Source: Pseudomonadota bacterium (GTDB taxonomy: Bacteria; Cyanobacteriota; Vampirovibrionia; Obscuribacterales; Obscuribacteraceae). Taken from it: a stretch of DNA of 64,000 nucleotides. A model generated the notes under the pieces. The model was not told the DNA's origin. It ran no database searches and saw nothing but the letters and a program-made list of their open reading frames with translations. Location: assembly GCA_021325555.1 (NCBI GenBank), contig JAJPGY010000034.1, positions 148,266 through 212,265 on the forward strand, written 5' to 3'. The translations under genes were made by a program, and so were the position numbers. Shown in pieces: positions 28,056 through 36,225 of the stretch (position 1 is the first letter of the stretch; each line of letters starts with the position of its first letter).

Positions 28056-28680
28056 GGTCTGATGCCACCGTTTTGCCGCCTGCCAGAGCTGAAGGACAGA
28101 CGCCGGTCAAGCAGCAACGAGATTACCGTCGAGAATCTGGCACTGCGCCAGGAGCTTCCCGCGGTGCGTGGAGAGATCTCGGAGATTATCCAAAGAGCGC
28201 ACATGGATCTTGACCTCGTGGCATCCCAGCTAAAGGGGAACGACATGTCTACTCGAAGCTCATGAGGGCCTGCTCGACCAGGAGGGACAGGACCATCGCC
28301 GCCACCGGCGCGTTCGGCTTTACGGCAAACGGCGCTCTGTGGGCTGTCGCCGAGGCTCTCGCCGTCTCCAGGGCGAACCGGCCGCACTTCCCGGTGTCCT
28401 GCGGCACGTTGGGCATACCGGCCGGCCTTGTTCCGTCAGCAGCATCGGCATCGACCATTAAGGAGGTGACCGGCTGGCGCGCCCGGCAGCAGGACACGCC
28501 GCGGGCAGCTTATCGATAAGTGGATTGCCGGTGGGATCCTTCCCGCCTCCACCAGCCAACCTTGCGCAAGAAAGGTAAATCTGGCGACCGGCTCCGTCTG
28601 ACAGACAAGAAGCGTGACGAGATGCCTTCCATTCACGAGAGTTGCTCGTGGTTCTGCGCGGCGACAGGCATGTCCGGTAG
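28056..28680 (+). pseudogene. Decayed paralogue of the 40533-41546 secreted protein
   Basis: Fragments in three frames align in order with the intact gene at 40533-41546: ITVENLALRQEL (intact NMENLAASQQL); FTANGALWAVAEAL (intact FISNGILWALAEAF) and IPAGLVPSAASASTIKEVTG (intact ILAGLVPSVASMYTLKAVNG); QLIDKWIAGGILP (intact QLIDRWVADSNIP); and RELLVVLRGDRHV (intact LELLMVVHGEKHV) before the TAG at 28678. At least three frameshifts and a missing N-terminus make it a clear pseudogene. Confidence 0.78.
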
Positions 28681-28706
28681 CGCCTGGCAGAAATTAACGT
28701 ACGCCC

Positions 28707-28752
28707 GTAGGGGCGCATTGTATCCGCCCGGGCGCGTTCAACGCGCCCCTAC
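28707..28752. repeat. Inverted repeat GTAGGGGCGC / GCGCCCCTAC
   Basis: Perfect 10-base arms (28707-28716 and 28743-28752) flank a 26-base centre that itself contains GCGCGTT-CAACGCGC. It lies between a pseudogene and namA. The arm core AGGGGCGC recurs, as a hairpin of opposite polarity, at 61719-61742. It is probably a small dispersed hairpin element. Confidence 0.6.
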
Positions 28753-28780
28753 AAGCAACGGGTTCTAATGCCAGCGAGTA

Positions 28781-29896
28781 CTAGGGGCGTGCGCGATGGT
28801 ATTGCGGCGGCCATTCGACCTCCTGACCCAGCACGGCCGCGGCATGGAGCGGCCAGTAGGGATCGCGCAGCATCTCGCGGGCCAGGAGCACCAGGTCCGC
28901 CTTGCCGGAGCGAATGATCTCGTCGGCCTGCTGTGGCGATGTGATCATGCCGACGGCGGCGGTCTTGATCCCGGCATCGCGGCGGACGCCATCGGCGAAA
29001 GGCACCTGGTAGCCGGGGCCGACCTCCACTTTCGCCTCCGGCGCCACCCCGCCTGATGAGCAGTCGACAAGATCCACCCCCCGCTTCGCCAGCTCCCTGG
29101 CCAGCACAACCGACTGGTCCAGGTCCCAGCCGCCGTCAATCCAATCCGACGCCGAAATCCTGACCAAAAGAGGCATCTTCTCGCCGATCTCCGCCCGGAC
29201 CGCCGCCGTCACCTCCAGCAGCAGGCGCATGCGATTCTCGAGTGACCCGCCGTACTCGTCCTCACGCTTGTTGCTTACAGGAGACAAAAAGGAGTGCAGC
29301 AAGTAGCCGTGCGCCGAGTGGACCTCGACAAGGCGGAAGCCGGCCCGGACGGCCCGCTGGGCTGCTTCGGCGAAGCGCTCGACGATAGCGCTGATCTCGT
29401 CAATTGATAACTGATGGGGCACCTGGTAGCCTTCCGCAAACGGGATCGGGGAGGCGCCCACAGGTTGCCAGGCGCCCTCGTCGCGCGTGAGCGGCTTGCC
29501 GCCTTCCCATGGTCTGTGCGTGCACGCCTTGCGACCGGCGTGTGCCAGCTGAATGCCCGGGACCGCGCCATGCTCTTCGATGAATTCGGCGATCGGGCGC
29601 AGCGGCTGGATGTGCTTTTCCTCCCATATGCCCATGTCCTGGGGGCTGATCCGCCCTCGCGCCTCGACCGCCGTAGCCTCCACCATGACCAGGCCGGCGC
29701 CGCCTACAGCTCTGCTGCCCAGATGGACCATGTGCCAGTCGGTGGCCATCCCGTAAACCGACGAATACTGGCACATGGGTGAGACGCCGATGCGGTTGCG
29801 CAAGCGCACGTCGCGGATGGCGAGCGGCGAAAAAAGCCCGAGCTCGCCTTTCTCGCCCTGTACTGTCTCCGGTTTTTCAAGGGTTTCTCGCGCCAT
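28781..29896 (-). CDS. namA: NADPH dehydrogenase, Old Yellow Enzyme (NamA/YqjM type)
   Basis: 371-residue FMN-dependent ene-reductase. Early FSPLAIRDVRLRNRIGVSPM followed by CQYSS has the redox-tuning cysteine typical of the YqjM subclass. VPGIQLAHAGRKA carries the FMN/substrate histidine region, VHSAHGYLLHSFLSP and NKREDEYGGSLENRMRLLLE are family hallmarks, and VLLAREMLRDPYWPLHAA lies near the end. It reduces activated C=C bonds; the in vivo substrate is unknown. It is flanked by two decayed genes and is apparently a single transcription unit. Confidence 0.93.
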   Translation of the reverse strand: MARETLEKPETVQGEKGELGLFSPLAIRDVRLRNRIGVSPMCQYSSVYGMATDWHMVHLGSRAVGGAGLVMVEATAVEARGRISPQDMGIWEEKHIQPLRPIAEFIEEHGAVPGIQLAHAGRKACTHRPWEGGKPLTRDEGAWQPVGASPIPFAEGYQVPHQLSIDEISAIVERFAEAAQRAVRAGFRLVEVHSAHGYLLHSFLSPVSNKREDEYGGSLENRMRLLLEVTAAVRAEIGEKMPLLVRISASDWIDGGWDLDQSVVLARELAKRGVDLVDCSSGGVAPEAKVEVGPGYQVPFADGVRRDAGIKTAAVGMITSPQQADEIIRSGKADLVLLAREMLRDPYWPLHAAAVLGQEVEWPPQYHRARP

Positions 29897-30023
29897 GGGT
29901 CACCTCTTGCTTAAAGTCCCAAGTGTAATACGATGAGTGAGGCTCCTCAACCGGGTCCTTCCGAGCGGGGGATGCCCCACCCGCAAGGATCACCGGCCGA
30001 CGCCTATGGGAGCTGCTTGCATT

Positions 30024-30470
30024 ATGGCATCAACAACAAAAACGCGGGCACCGCTCACCCAAATCTATCGATCGCCGCTGCGCTATCCAGGCGGTAAGCA
30101 AAAGGCGATACGGGAGATTGCTCGCCTGCTTCCGGAACGAGCCGGCGAATACCGGGAGCCGATGGTCGGTGGGGGAGCGTTTTCTTCCATGCCAGGCGGA
30201 GTGGGCTGGCATCGCATTACTGGATCAACGACAAGTTTACCGATCTATAGTTCGACCACCAGCGGCTGGCCTCTATCCTGAAGGCCACCCCGCACCGGCT
30301 TCTCATTACCCACGACGACTGCAGCGAGATAAGGACGCTCTACCGCTGGGCAAGGGTCCGCAGGTGGAGCCTGCAGTACGGCATGAACAACTGCAGCCAC
30401 AACAACGTCAGCAAGATTGGCGCGGAGCTGTTCATCAGCAACTCTGAGCTGCCACAGGGCGCGATTCAGT
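30024..30470 (+). pseudogene. Decayed Dam-type adenine methylase gene
   Basis: The first frame has MASTTKTRAPLTQIYRSPLR, then YPGGKQKAIREIARLL and EPMVGGGAF, the SAM-binding start of D12-class N6-adenine methyltransferases. A shift leads into YWINDKFTDL, followed by an in-frame TAG (30248-30250). The same frame continues with KATPHRLLITHDDCSEIRTL and the C-terminal GAELFISNSEL. The catalytic DPPY segment, normally about 100 residues long between these blocks, is absent. It is therefore a truncated, frameshifted remnant with no methylase activity. Confidence 0.72.
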
Positions 30471-30480
30471 CGGGAACCGG

Positions 30481-30696
30481 TCAGTGGGCGCCCCTGGAGC
30501 GGCGCTCGGCGATCGATTCCACCACGAGCAGCGCCACTATCGCCGCCGGCAGCGCGATCTCGACGGTGGCGATGCCGACAAAAGCCAGTCTTTCAGCTTG
30601 CACCAGCGTCGGCACGTGCAGGGAGTAGAACCAAACGGCAAGGATCCCGATCACGAATGGCAGTAGAAATGCGATGAATTTCTGCAATTCGGACAT
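30481..30696 (-). CDS. Small two-helix membrane protein
   Basis: 71 residues from ATG 30696, with GGAGG 8 bases upstream. Two hydrophobic helices (FIAFLLPFVIGILAVWFYSL and FVGIATVEIALPAAIVALLVV) are separated by a short polar loop with Gln and Glu. The C-terminus is basic. It begins 66 bases after the KimA-type gene on the same strand and could be an accessory of that transporter; this is inference from position. Confidence 0.6.
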   Translation of the reverse strand: MSELQKFIAFLLPFVIGILAVWFYSLHVPTLVQAERLAFVGIATVEIALPAAIVALLVVESIAERRSRGAH

Positions 30697-30762
30697 AAGC
30701 TGAGCCTCCACTTCCACTTTTAGGCTCACAACGTGCAAACCGCGTGCAAATCGCCGGCTGTC

Positions 30763-32667
30763 TCATTCGGAGAGCCAGTATCGCACGTTGGTCACCACGA
30801 CGTCCCGGCGCCCGAGAAAGGCCAGCTTTAGTATCAGACCGGTATTGCCGTGCAGCAGACTGTGCCACCATCTGGTGGATACGAACTCGCCCACGATGAC
30901 GGTTATCGTCCTCTCCTTATCCTCGTCATGAAGCTGATCGAGACGGTCCATAATCGGCCCTACCAGGGATCTATAGGGCGACTTGACGATCACGAGCGGG
31001 ATGTCGGGCACGTAGCGTCGCCAGTCCTCCTCGAGCGTGGTTGTCCACTCCGGCTCAATTTCGACGTACAGCGCTTCGCAGTCGTGCTCGATCGCTCTGG
31101 CATACTCAATAAATTTCAGTGTGCCAGCGTGCAGGCTCTGCACCAGAATCACAACCTTATTGCGAATGCATCTCGGCGCCACGAGTTTTGTGAGGACGAG
31201 CTGCTCGGCCACGCTTACGTAGTGACTGTGGACCTTCTGGAAGATAAACAGCAGAATACCCATCAGGAGCATGACGAACCAGGCGCCCTCAACGAATTTC
31301 TCGATGGCGATGTCGACCAGGACGACAAACGTGGCGGTGGCACCGATGCCGTTGAAAAGCGCTTTCACCTGCCAGCCCTTCTGTCTCTGGATAAACCAGT
31401 GCCGCACCATGGCGCACTGCGACAGGGTGAAGGCTAGGAACACGCCTATCGTGAAGAAGGGGATCAGCAGATCAACGCTTCCCTTCTTGGCGACGATGAA
31501 GATGGCGGATATGAATCCCAGGATCATGATGCCGTTGTCGAAAGCCAGCCTGTCACCGACGTTGGCGAGCTGTCTGGGCATGAACCCGTCGCGGGCGAGG
31601 AAGGAGCAGACTCTGGGGAAGTCGGAATAGCTTGTCTGAGCAGCGATCATCAGTATCAAAGCCGTCGCGAACTGCGTCAGTGTATAGGCCCATCCCAAAC
31701 CGCCGGTCTTACCGAAAACCGTTCCCGAAAGCTGGTCTATCAGTGCGGGGCAGCTGACGCCGCCATGCTCCCAGTAGACGATGTGAAACTTGATGGCCAG
31801 CAGGGAGACACCGGTGAATATCGTCCCGAGAATGACGGCCATCCATACGAGCGTGATTGCCGCGTTGTGTGACTTCGGATCTCTGAAAGCCGGAACGCCG
31901 TCCGCTACCGCTTCCACCCCCGTCAGAGCCGAGCAGCCCATCGCGAAGGCCCTCAACAACACTGCCACAATTGCCGTTGTTGCGGCTGTTCCTGGAGCCA
32001 CGCCGGGAGGGATGACTTGATTGGCGAATTCGCGGTGGTACTGGTAACCGTAAGCATCGCCGAATAAGCCGAGCGCGATCATGAGACAGCTCATGCCGAC
32101 AAAGGTATAAAACGGTATGGCAAAAAGGGCGCCGGGCTCCCGCAACCCGCGCAGATTGAGGATGGTCATCAACAGGATGACACCCAGGCAGTAGGGCACC
32201 ATGTGCTCGCCAATGTTCAGCCGGGACAAAACCGGCACATCGCGCAGGTTCTGCAGCCCGGAGGCGACCGATACGGAGACGCAGAGCACGTAATCGATGA
32301 GGATGGCCGCACCGGCTATCAATCCAAGATTCGTTCCCAGATTATCCTTTGTCACGATGTACGACCCGCCGCCCCTGGGATAGGCGTGGATCGTTTGCCA
32401 ATAGGAAAGCGCCACCAGCACCAGTACCGCTGCGATCAGGCAGCTGACTTGCGCGATGTGATGGCTGAAGATGGAGCTGTATTGCGGCAACCAGAAGCCG
32501 GCCAAGCAGAGTGCCAATACGATTTGCTGATTGCCATAAGCAACTGAGGAAATTGCGTCGGAGCAGAACACGGGCAATGCCAGAACCTTGCTCAGCAGCG
32601 TGCTTTCGCGCTCGTGGGTTGGAATAGGCCTTCCGTATATAAGCCGCCGCACCGCGTCTAATATCAT
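30763..32667 (-). CDS. kimA: KimA-type high-affinity K+ importer (APC superfamily)
   Basis: 634 residues. The membrane half has about 12 helices of APC/KUP type with VFCSDAISSVAYGNQQIVLA near residue 35, AYPRGGGSYIVTKDNLG (helix 3 region) and SALTGVEAVADGVPAFRDP. The last 170 residues form a soluble alpha/beta domain (VVILVQSLHAGTLKFIEYAR, TVIVGEFVSTRWWHSLLHG), as in Bacillus KimA, a proton-coupled K+ importer that is inhibited by c-di-AMP. Start ATG 32667 has AGGAG about 10 bases upstream; a longer frame to 32748 would overlap the preceding gene. Position behind the kdp genes supports potassium as substrate. Confidence 0.85.
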   Translation of the reverse strand: MILDAVRRLIYGRPIPTHERESTLLSKVLALPVFCSDAISSVAYGNQQIVLALCLAGFWLPQYSSIFSHHIAQVSCLIAAVLVLVALSYWQTIHAYPRGGGSYIVTKDNLGTNLGLIAGAAILIDYVLCVSVSVASGLQNLRDVPVLSRLNIGEHMVPYCLGVILLMTILNLRGLREPGALFAIPFYTFVGMSCLMIALGLFGDAYGYQYHREFANQVIPPGVAPGTAATTAIVAVLLRAFAMGCSALTGVEAVADGVPAFRDPKSHNAAITLVWMAVILGTIFTGVSLLAIKFHIVYWEHGGVSCPALIDQLSGTVFGKTGGLGWAYTLTQFATALILMIAAQTSYSDFPRVCSFLARDGFMPRQLANVGDRLAFDNGIMILGFISAIFIVAKKGSVDLLIPFFTIGVFLAFTLSQCAMVRHWFIQRQKGWQVKALFNGIGATATFVVLVDIAIEKFVEGAWFVMLLMGILLFIFQKVHSHYVSVAEQLVLTKLVAPRCIRNKVVILVQSLHAGTLKFIEYARAIEHDCEALYVEIEPEWTTTLEEDWRRYVPDIPLVIVKSPYRSLVGPIMDRLDQLHDEDKERTITVIVGEFVSTRWWHSLLHGNTGLILKLAFLGRRDVVVTNVRYWLSE

Positions 32668-32701
32668 AGGTCTGCGCTCCTGCCCTCCAGTGCTTTGCTG
32701 G

Positions 32702-33493
32702 CTACCAGGGTAGATGATCGAAGCGATAAGAGTAGCCTGCCCCGACAAATGCCGCCGGAGCCGACTTATTCAAGCCGAATCCACACTGCACGTCGAGCTG
32801 GTGGTGCCGGGCCGGCCTGTACACGGCCCCGAAGTGGGCGATGCTGAGGCCGGCTCTGCCCTGGGTAAAGAAGCCACCGTATTCAGCGAACAGGCCTGCT
32901 CGCGGGCCGAAGGATTTGCTCAACATGAAGTCGGGCTCGTACTCGAGGGCGCCACCGGAGTTCAAGAGCAGCAGGGATTGCATGCCCATTATCTGCCAGC
33001 CCCCTTTGATCGGATAAGCCCAGGGCATCCTGAAGACGGGCTCGACGCCGGAGCCCGATATGGTCTTGCTGCCGGTGGGAAGATTCATGGCCCCTATGAA
33101 TGTGATCTGAAACTTCTTGACTGTCGGAAACTGGTGCTTGAAGCCGACCTCGGTCAAATCGGAAGCGCCGGCGGTGGTCGCCGGCGCGTGAGCCTGGCGA
33201 AGCAGAACGAAGCTGGGCACGAACATCTGAAACTCGGTCCTCCCGGTCAGACCCAGGCGCACCTGGGTTTCGGATATGTCGTAATAGGTGCCCCCGTGCT
33301 GGAGATGTTGATAGAGCGTGCCGTTCTCCAGTTGAACACTTGCCTGCGGCACGACGAGCGGGGAGAACATGAAGCTGGGGCGGTTAGTGTCGATAAAGTC
33401 CGTCTTTTCAAGAGCGAGCACCGCGGTCGGCAAAAGGGCGCTGGCTGAAAGGATTACAATAACAAGCAGACGCCGCTTCAGGGATGACGACAC
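32702..33493 (-). CDS. Porin-like outer membrane protein
   Basis: 263 residues from GTG 33493 (CCGGAGGAA upstream). A Sec signal (LLVIVILSASALLPTAVLA) is followed by a chain of amphipathic beta strands such as LENGTLYQHLQHGGTYY, TQVRLGLTGRTEFQMFVP and VGFKHQFPTVKKFQITFIG. It ends in an aromatic strand FVGAGYSYRFDHLPW, resembling the C-terminal strand of outer membrane barrels. Style resembles phenol-degradation MetA-like transporters. It lies between the kinase-less kdpD and kimA, with gaps of 90 and 34 bases, on the same strand. A role in outer-membrane entry of K+ or other solutes is a guess. Confidence 0.7.
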   Translation of the reverse strand: MSSSLKRRLLVIVILSASALLPTAVLALEKTDFIDTNRPSFMFSPLVVPQASVQLENGTLYQHLQHGGTYYDISETQVRLGLTGRTEFQMFVPSFVLLRQAHAPATTAGASDLTEVGFKHQFPTVKKFQITFIGAMNLPTGSKTISGSGVEPVFRMPWAYPIKGGWQIMGMQSLLLLNSGGALEYEPDFMLSKSFGPRAGLFAEYGGFFTQGRAGLSIAHFGAVYRPARHHQLDVQCGFGLNKSAPAAFVGAGYSYRFDHLPW

Positions 33494-33583
33494 CAGAATG
33501 TTCCTCCGGTGCCCATGATGACAGAAAATGCTGTTGCGGAATCCAATTTTCACGGGCCGGCCCTGCAATCGCGTGGACTGGCG

Positions 33584-35557
33584 TCACGTTTTCTCCTTCT
33601 GCGCCTGCCGGGACAGCATTGCCCGCTCGATGGCCAGGGCGGTCTGGTTTACAAAAGTTTCCAACAGGTGCATCTCCTCCGGATTCTGGAACCGCTTTGG
33701 CTCGGAGCACATAACGCCTATGACGCCGATCGACCCGGTCGAGCCGCGCAGCGGCAGGTAAAGAGCCTTAGCCCCGGGCAGGGTCGAGGTTCCGGCACCG
33801 GCGGCCTTGCCGTTGATAAAAACCCACTGGGCCACCCCGAACTCGTGCGAGTCGACCACGAATGACCCCTCCAGCTGTTCGACCTCCGACAGCTTGCCGT
33901 CGTCGCCGGTCAGGAACACGGCTACAAGCCCGCCGAAGACTGCCTTTATGTGCCCGACCGATGTAGCCAGAACCGCCTCCTTTGTAACAGCGGCCGCTTG
34001 CTCTCGCGTCATCGCATAAAGGGCGGCGGTGCGGCTTTCTCGTTGTCTGGCCATCTCCGCTTGATGCTGGACGGCATAGGTAAGGGTGCTGAGCGTCAAA
34101 GCGACAATCAGCATCACGGCCAGTGTTATTAAGTACTGGGTGTCGGTAACGGCGAACGTGTAATACGGCGGTACAAAGAAGAAATCGCAAGCGGCCACGC
34201 TCAGGATCGAAGCCAGAATACCGGGACCCCGACCGTACTGCACCGCTATGACCACCACGGCCAGCTGGTAGATCATCACCAGGTTGACCAGGGCAATGCG
34301 TGTAAACAAGAGTCCGTCTATGCCGGTGGCTATGAGCACACCGGCAAGCGCTTTCAGGTAGGGGATCAGATTGGACGGTTGCTGACCCTCCTGGCGGCCG
34401 TCGCCCTCAAGCTCTGCTTTATCGCCGGTAATCACATAGACATCTATGTCGCCACTGCGGCGAATGAGCTCGTCGGCAACGGATCCAGCCAGCATCTCCC
34501 TCCAGCGCGGCCGGTTGGGCTTCCCAATGACGATTTTCGACACGTTCATCCGGCGGGCGTAGGAGACTATCTCCTCGGTCACGTTGGTGCCGGTAAGCAC
34601 GGTCGTCTGCGCGCCCAGCTGCTCGGCCAGCCGCAGCGTCCGCATCAGGGTGTGCCTCTCCCGTTCCGGCATGCGCGCATATTTGGGGGTCTCGACATAG
34701 GCGGCCAGCCAGTCGGCATTCAATCCTGCCGCGATCCGGCTGGCCGTCCGAACCGTCCGCGCCGCCAGCGGGCTCGGCCCTACACAAACCAGGATTCGCT
34801 CCGAGGCCGGCCAGACGTCGCGCACGAACTCATCGCTGCGATACTTCTGCATCTGCTTGTCCACCCGCTGAGCAGCGCAACGGAGCGCCAGCTCTCGCAA
34901 GGCGATCAGGTTGCCCTTGCGGAAAAAGTGCTCGAGGGCGAACGTGCTCTTCTCTGGTATGTAGACCTTTCCTTCCCGCAAGCGCTGGATGAGCTCGTCG
35001 GGAGGAAGATCCACCAGCTCGATCTCGTAGGCCTTCTCGAGCATGAAATCGGGCACGGTCTCGCGCACGCGCACCGTGGTTATCTGCGCCACAATGTCGT
35101 TGGCGCTCTCCAGATGCTGAATGTTAAGCGTCGTATAGACACTGATGCCGGCATCCAGCAGCTCCTCAACGTCCTGCCAGCGTTTCTCGTGGCGGCTCCC
35201 CGGCGCGTTCGTATGAGCCAGCTCGTCGACTAGAATGACCGCCGGGCGCCGCAACAGGGCTGCATCGAGGTCGAACTCCTCCAGATGCGTGTTGCGATAC
35301 TCGACAGGTTTGAGCGCTATGGTCTCGATCCCGGACAGAAGAGCTTCTGTTTCCTTCCGCCCGTGCGTCACCACGCAACCCGCCACCACATCCACACCCT
35401 CGGCCAGCAACTCCCGGGCCGATTCCAGCATCTTGTAGGTTTTTCCGACCCCCGCTGCCGCCCCCAGAAATATCTTCAACCTGCCGCGCGCGAGCGTCGA
35501 CTCCTCTTCCTTCACCCGTGCCAGCAGCTCTTCCGCGGTAGGTCTGGTGTCGGCCAT
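33584..35557 (-). CDS. kdpD: KdpD sensor lacking the histidine kinase half
   Basis: 657 residues. The N-terminal KdpD domain has the Walker A region FLGAAAGVGKTYKMLE and later VILVDELAHTNAPGSRHEKR. A universal-stress-protein domain (RILVCVGPSPLAARTVRTAS) follows, then four close membrane helices of DUF4118 (about 400-500) and a GAF-like domain. The chain ends at NQTALAIERAMLSRQAQKEK, exactly where HisKA should begin; no H-box or ATPase domain is present. Short KdpD forms are known in Cyanobacteria. The missing kinase may be supplied by the separate gene at 42435-44027. It is the last kdp gene, 23 bases after kdpC. Confidence 0.92.
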   Translation of the reverse strand: MADTRPTAEELLARVKEEESTLARGRLKIFLGAAAGVGKTYKMLESARELLAEGVDVVAGCVVTHGRKETEALLSGIETIALKPVEYRNTHLEEFDLDAALLRRPAVILVDELAHTNAPGSRHEKRWQDVEELLDAGISVYTTLNIQHLESANDIVAQITTVRVRETVPDFMLEKAYEIELVDLPPDELIQRLREGKVYIPEKSTFALEHFFRKGNLIALRELALRCAAQRVDKQMQKYRSDEFVRDVWPASERILVCVGPSPLAARTVRTASRIAAGLNADWLAAYVETPKYARMPERERHTLMRTLRLAEQLGAQTTVLTGTNVTEEIVSYARRMNVSKIVIGKPNRPRWREMLAGSVADELIRRSGDIDVYVITGDKAELEGDGRQEGQQPSNLIPYLKALAGVLIATGIDGLLFTRIALVNLVMIYQLAVVVIAVQYGRGPGILASILSVAACDFFFVPPYYTFAVTDTQYLITLAVMLIVALTLSTLTYAVQHQAEMARQRESRTAALYAMTREQAAAVTKEAVLATSVGHIKAVFGGLVAVFLTGDDGKLSEVEQLEGSFVVDSHEFGVAQWVFINGKAAGAGTSTLPGAKALYLPLRGSTGSIGVIGVMCSEPKRFQNPEEMHLLETFVNQTALAIERAMLSRQAQKEKT

Positions 35558-35580
35558 GGATGTCTTGCCTCAAGGCTACA

Positions 35581-36207
35581 CTACCGCTTTATCTCATCGA
35601 GGGCAAGATTAAGCTCAAGCACGTTCACCCTGGGCTCGCCGAGGAAGCCCAGTTGCCGGCCTTGCGTATGCTGCTCGACCAGCGCTGCCACCTCCCGGAG
35701 CGGCAGCGCCCTGGCGCTCGCCACCCGACGCGCCTGCAGCATGGCGTTTTCCGGGGAGATGTGGGGGTCGAGCCCGGAGCCGGAACGGGTGACCGCGTCG
35801 ACCGGCACCCTGTCCTGCGCTGACAGCAAATTCTCCTTCCGGTACGCGTCAGCCAGCTGTTTGACGCCGGCAAAGGACTCGTCGACGCCGGCGGTGGTCG
35901 GATTGTCCTGCTGCCCGACGATCAGCCTGGCGGACGTGGGGCCGAGATTGCTTCCCGCCGAAGCCTCGCCGCTGTAACCCGAGCCGGCGGCCGATGGGCG
36001 CCCGTGGAAGTATTGAGGACTGGCGAACTGCTGACCTATCAGTGTGGACCCGATAATGTGGCCGTCCTTATGGCGCACCAGGGAGCCGTTGGCCTCGTAA
36101 GGGAGAAGCAACTGGCAAAGGGCCGTCATCAGCAGGGGGAAGACCAGCCCCGTCAAGACGCCGAGCACGACCGTGGCCCTCAACGCAGGAATCAACTGTT
36201 CGAGCAT
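35581..36207 (-). CDS. kdpC: K+-transporting ATPase subunit KdpC
   Basis: 208 residues with one N-terminal membrane helix (TVVLGVLTGLVFPLLMTALC). The periplasmic domain shows SPQYFHGRPSAAG, SGGSN-like SAGSNLGPTSARL, and DPHISPENAMLQARRVA, all conserved in KdpC. It stabilises KdpA-KdpB assembly. It starts 18 bases after kdpB. Confidence 0.95.
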   Translation of the reverse strand: MLEQLIPALRATVVLGVLTGLVFPLLMTALCQLLLPYEANGSLVRHKDGHIIGSTLIGQQFASPQYFHGRPSAAGSGYSGEASAGSNLGPTSARLIVGQQDNPTTAGVDESFAGVKQLADAYRKENLLSAQDRVPVDAVTRSGSGLDPHISPENAMLQARRVASARALPLREVAALVEQHTQGRQLGFLGEPRVNVLELNLALDEIKR

Positions 36208-36225
36208 GCAAACCTCCGTGCTGGA

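Noticed and set aside
35285..35977. 230-codon plus-strand frame across kdpD/kdpC
   Set aside because: Antisense shadow spanning two well-supported genes.
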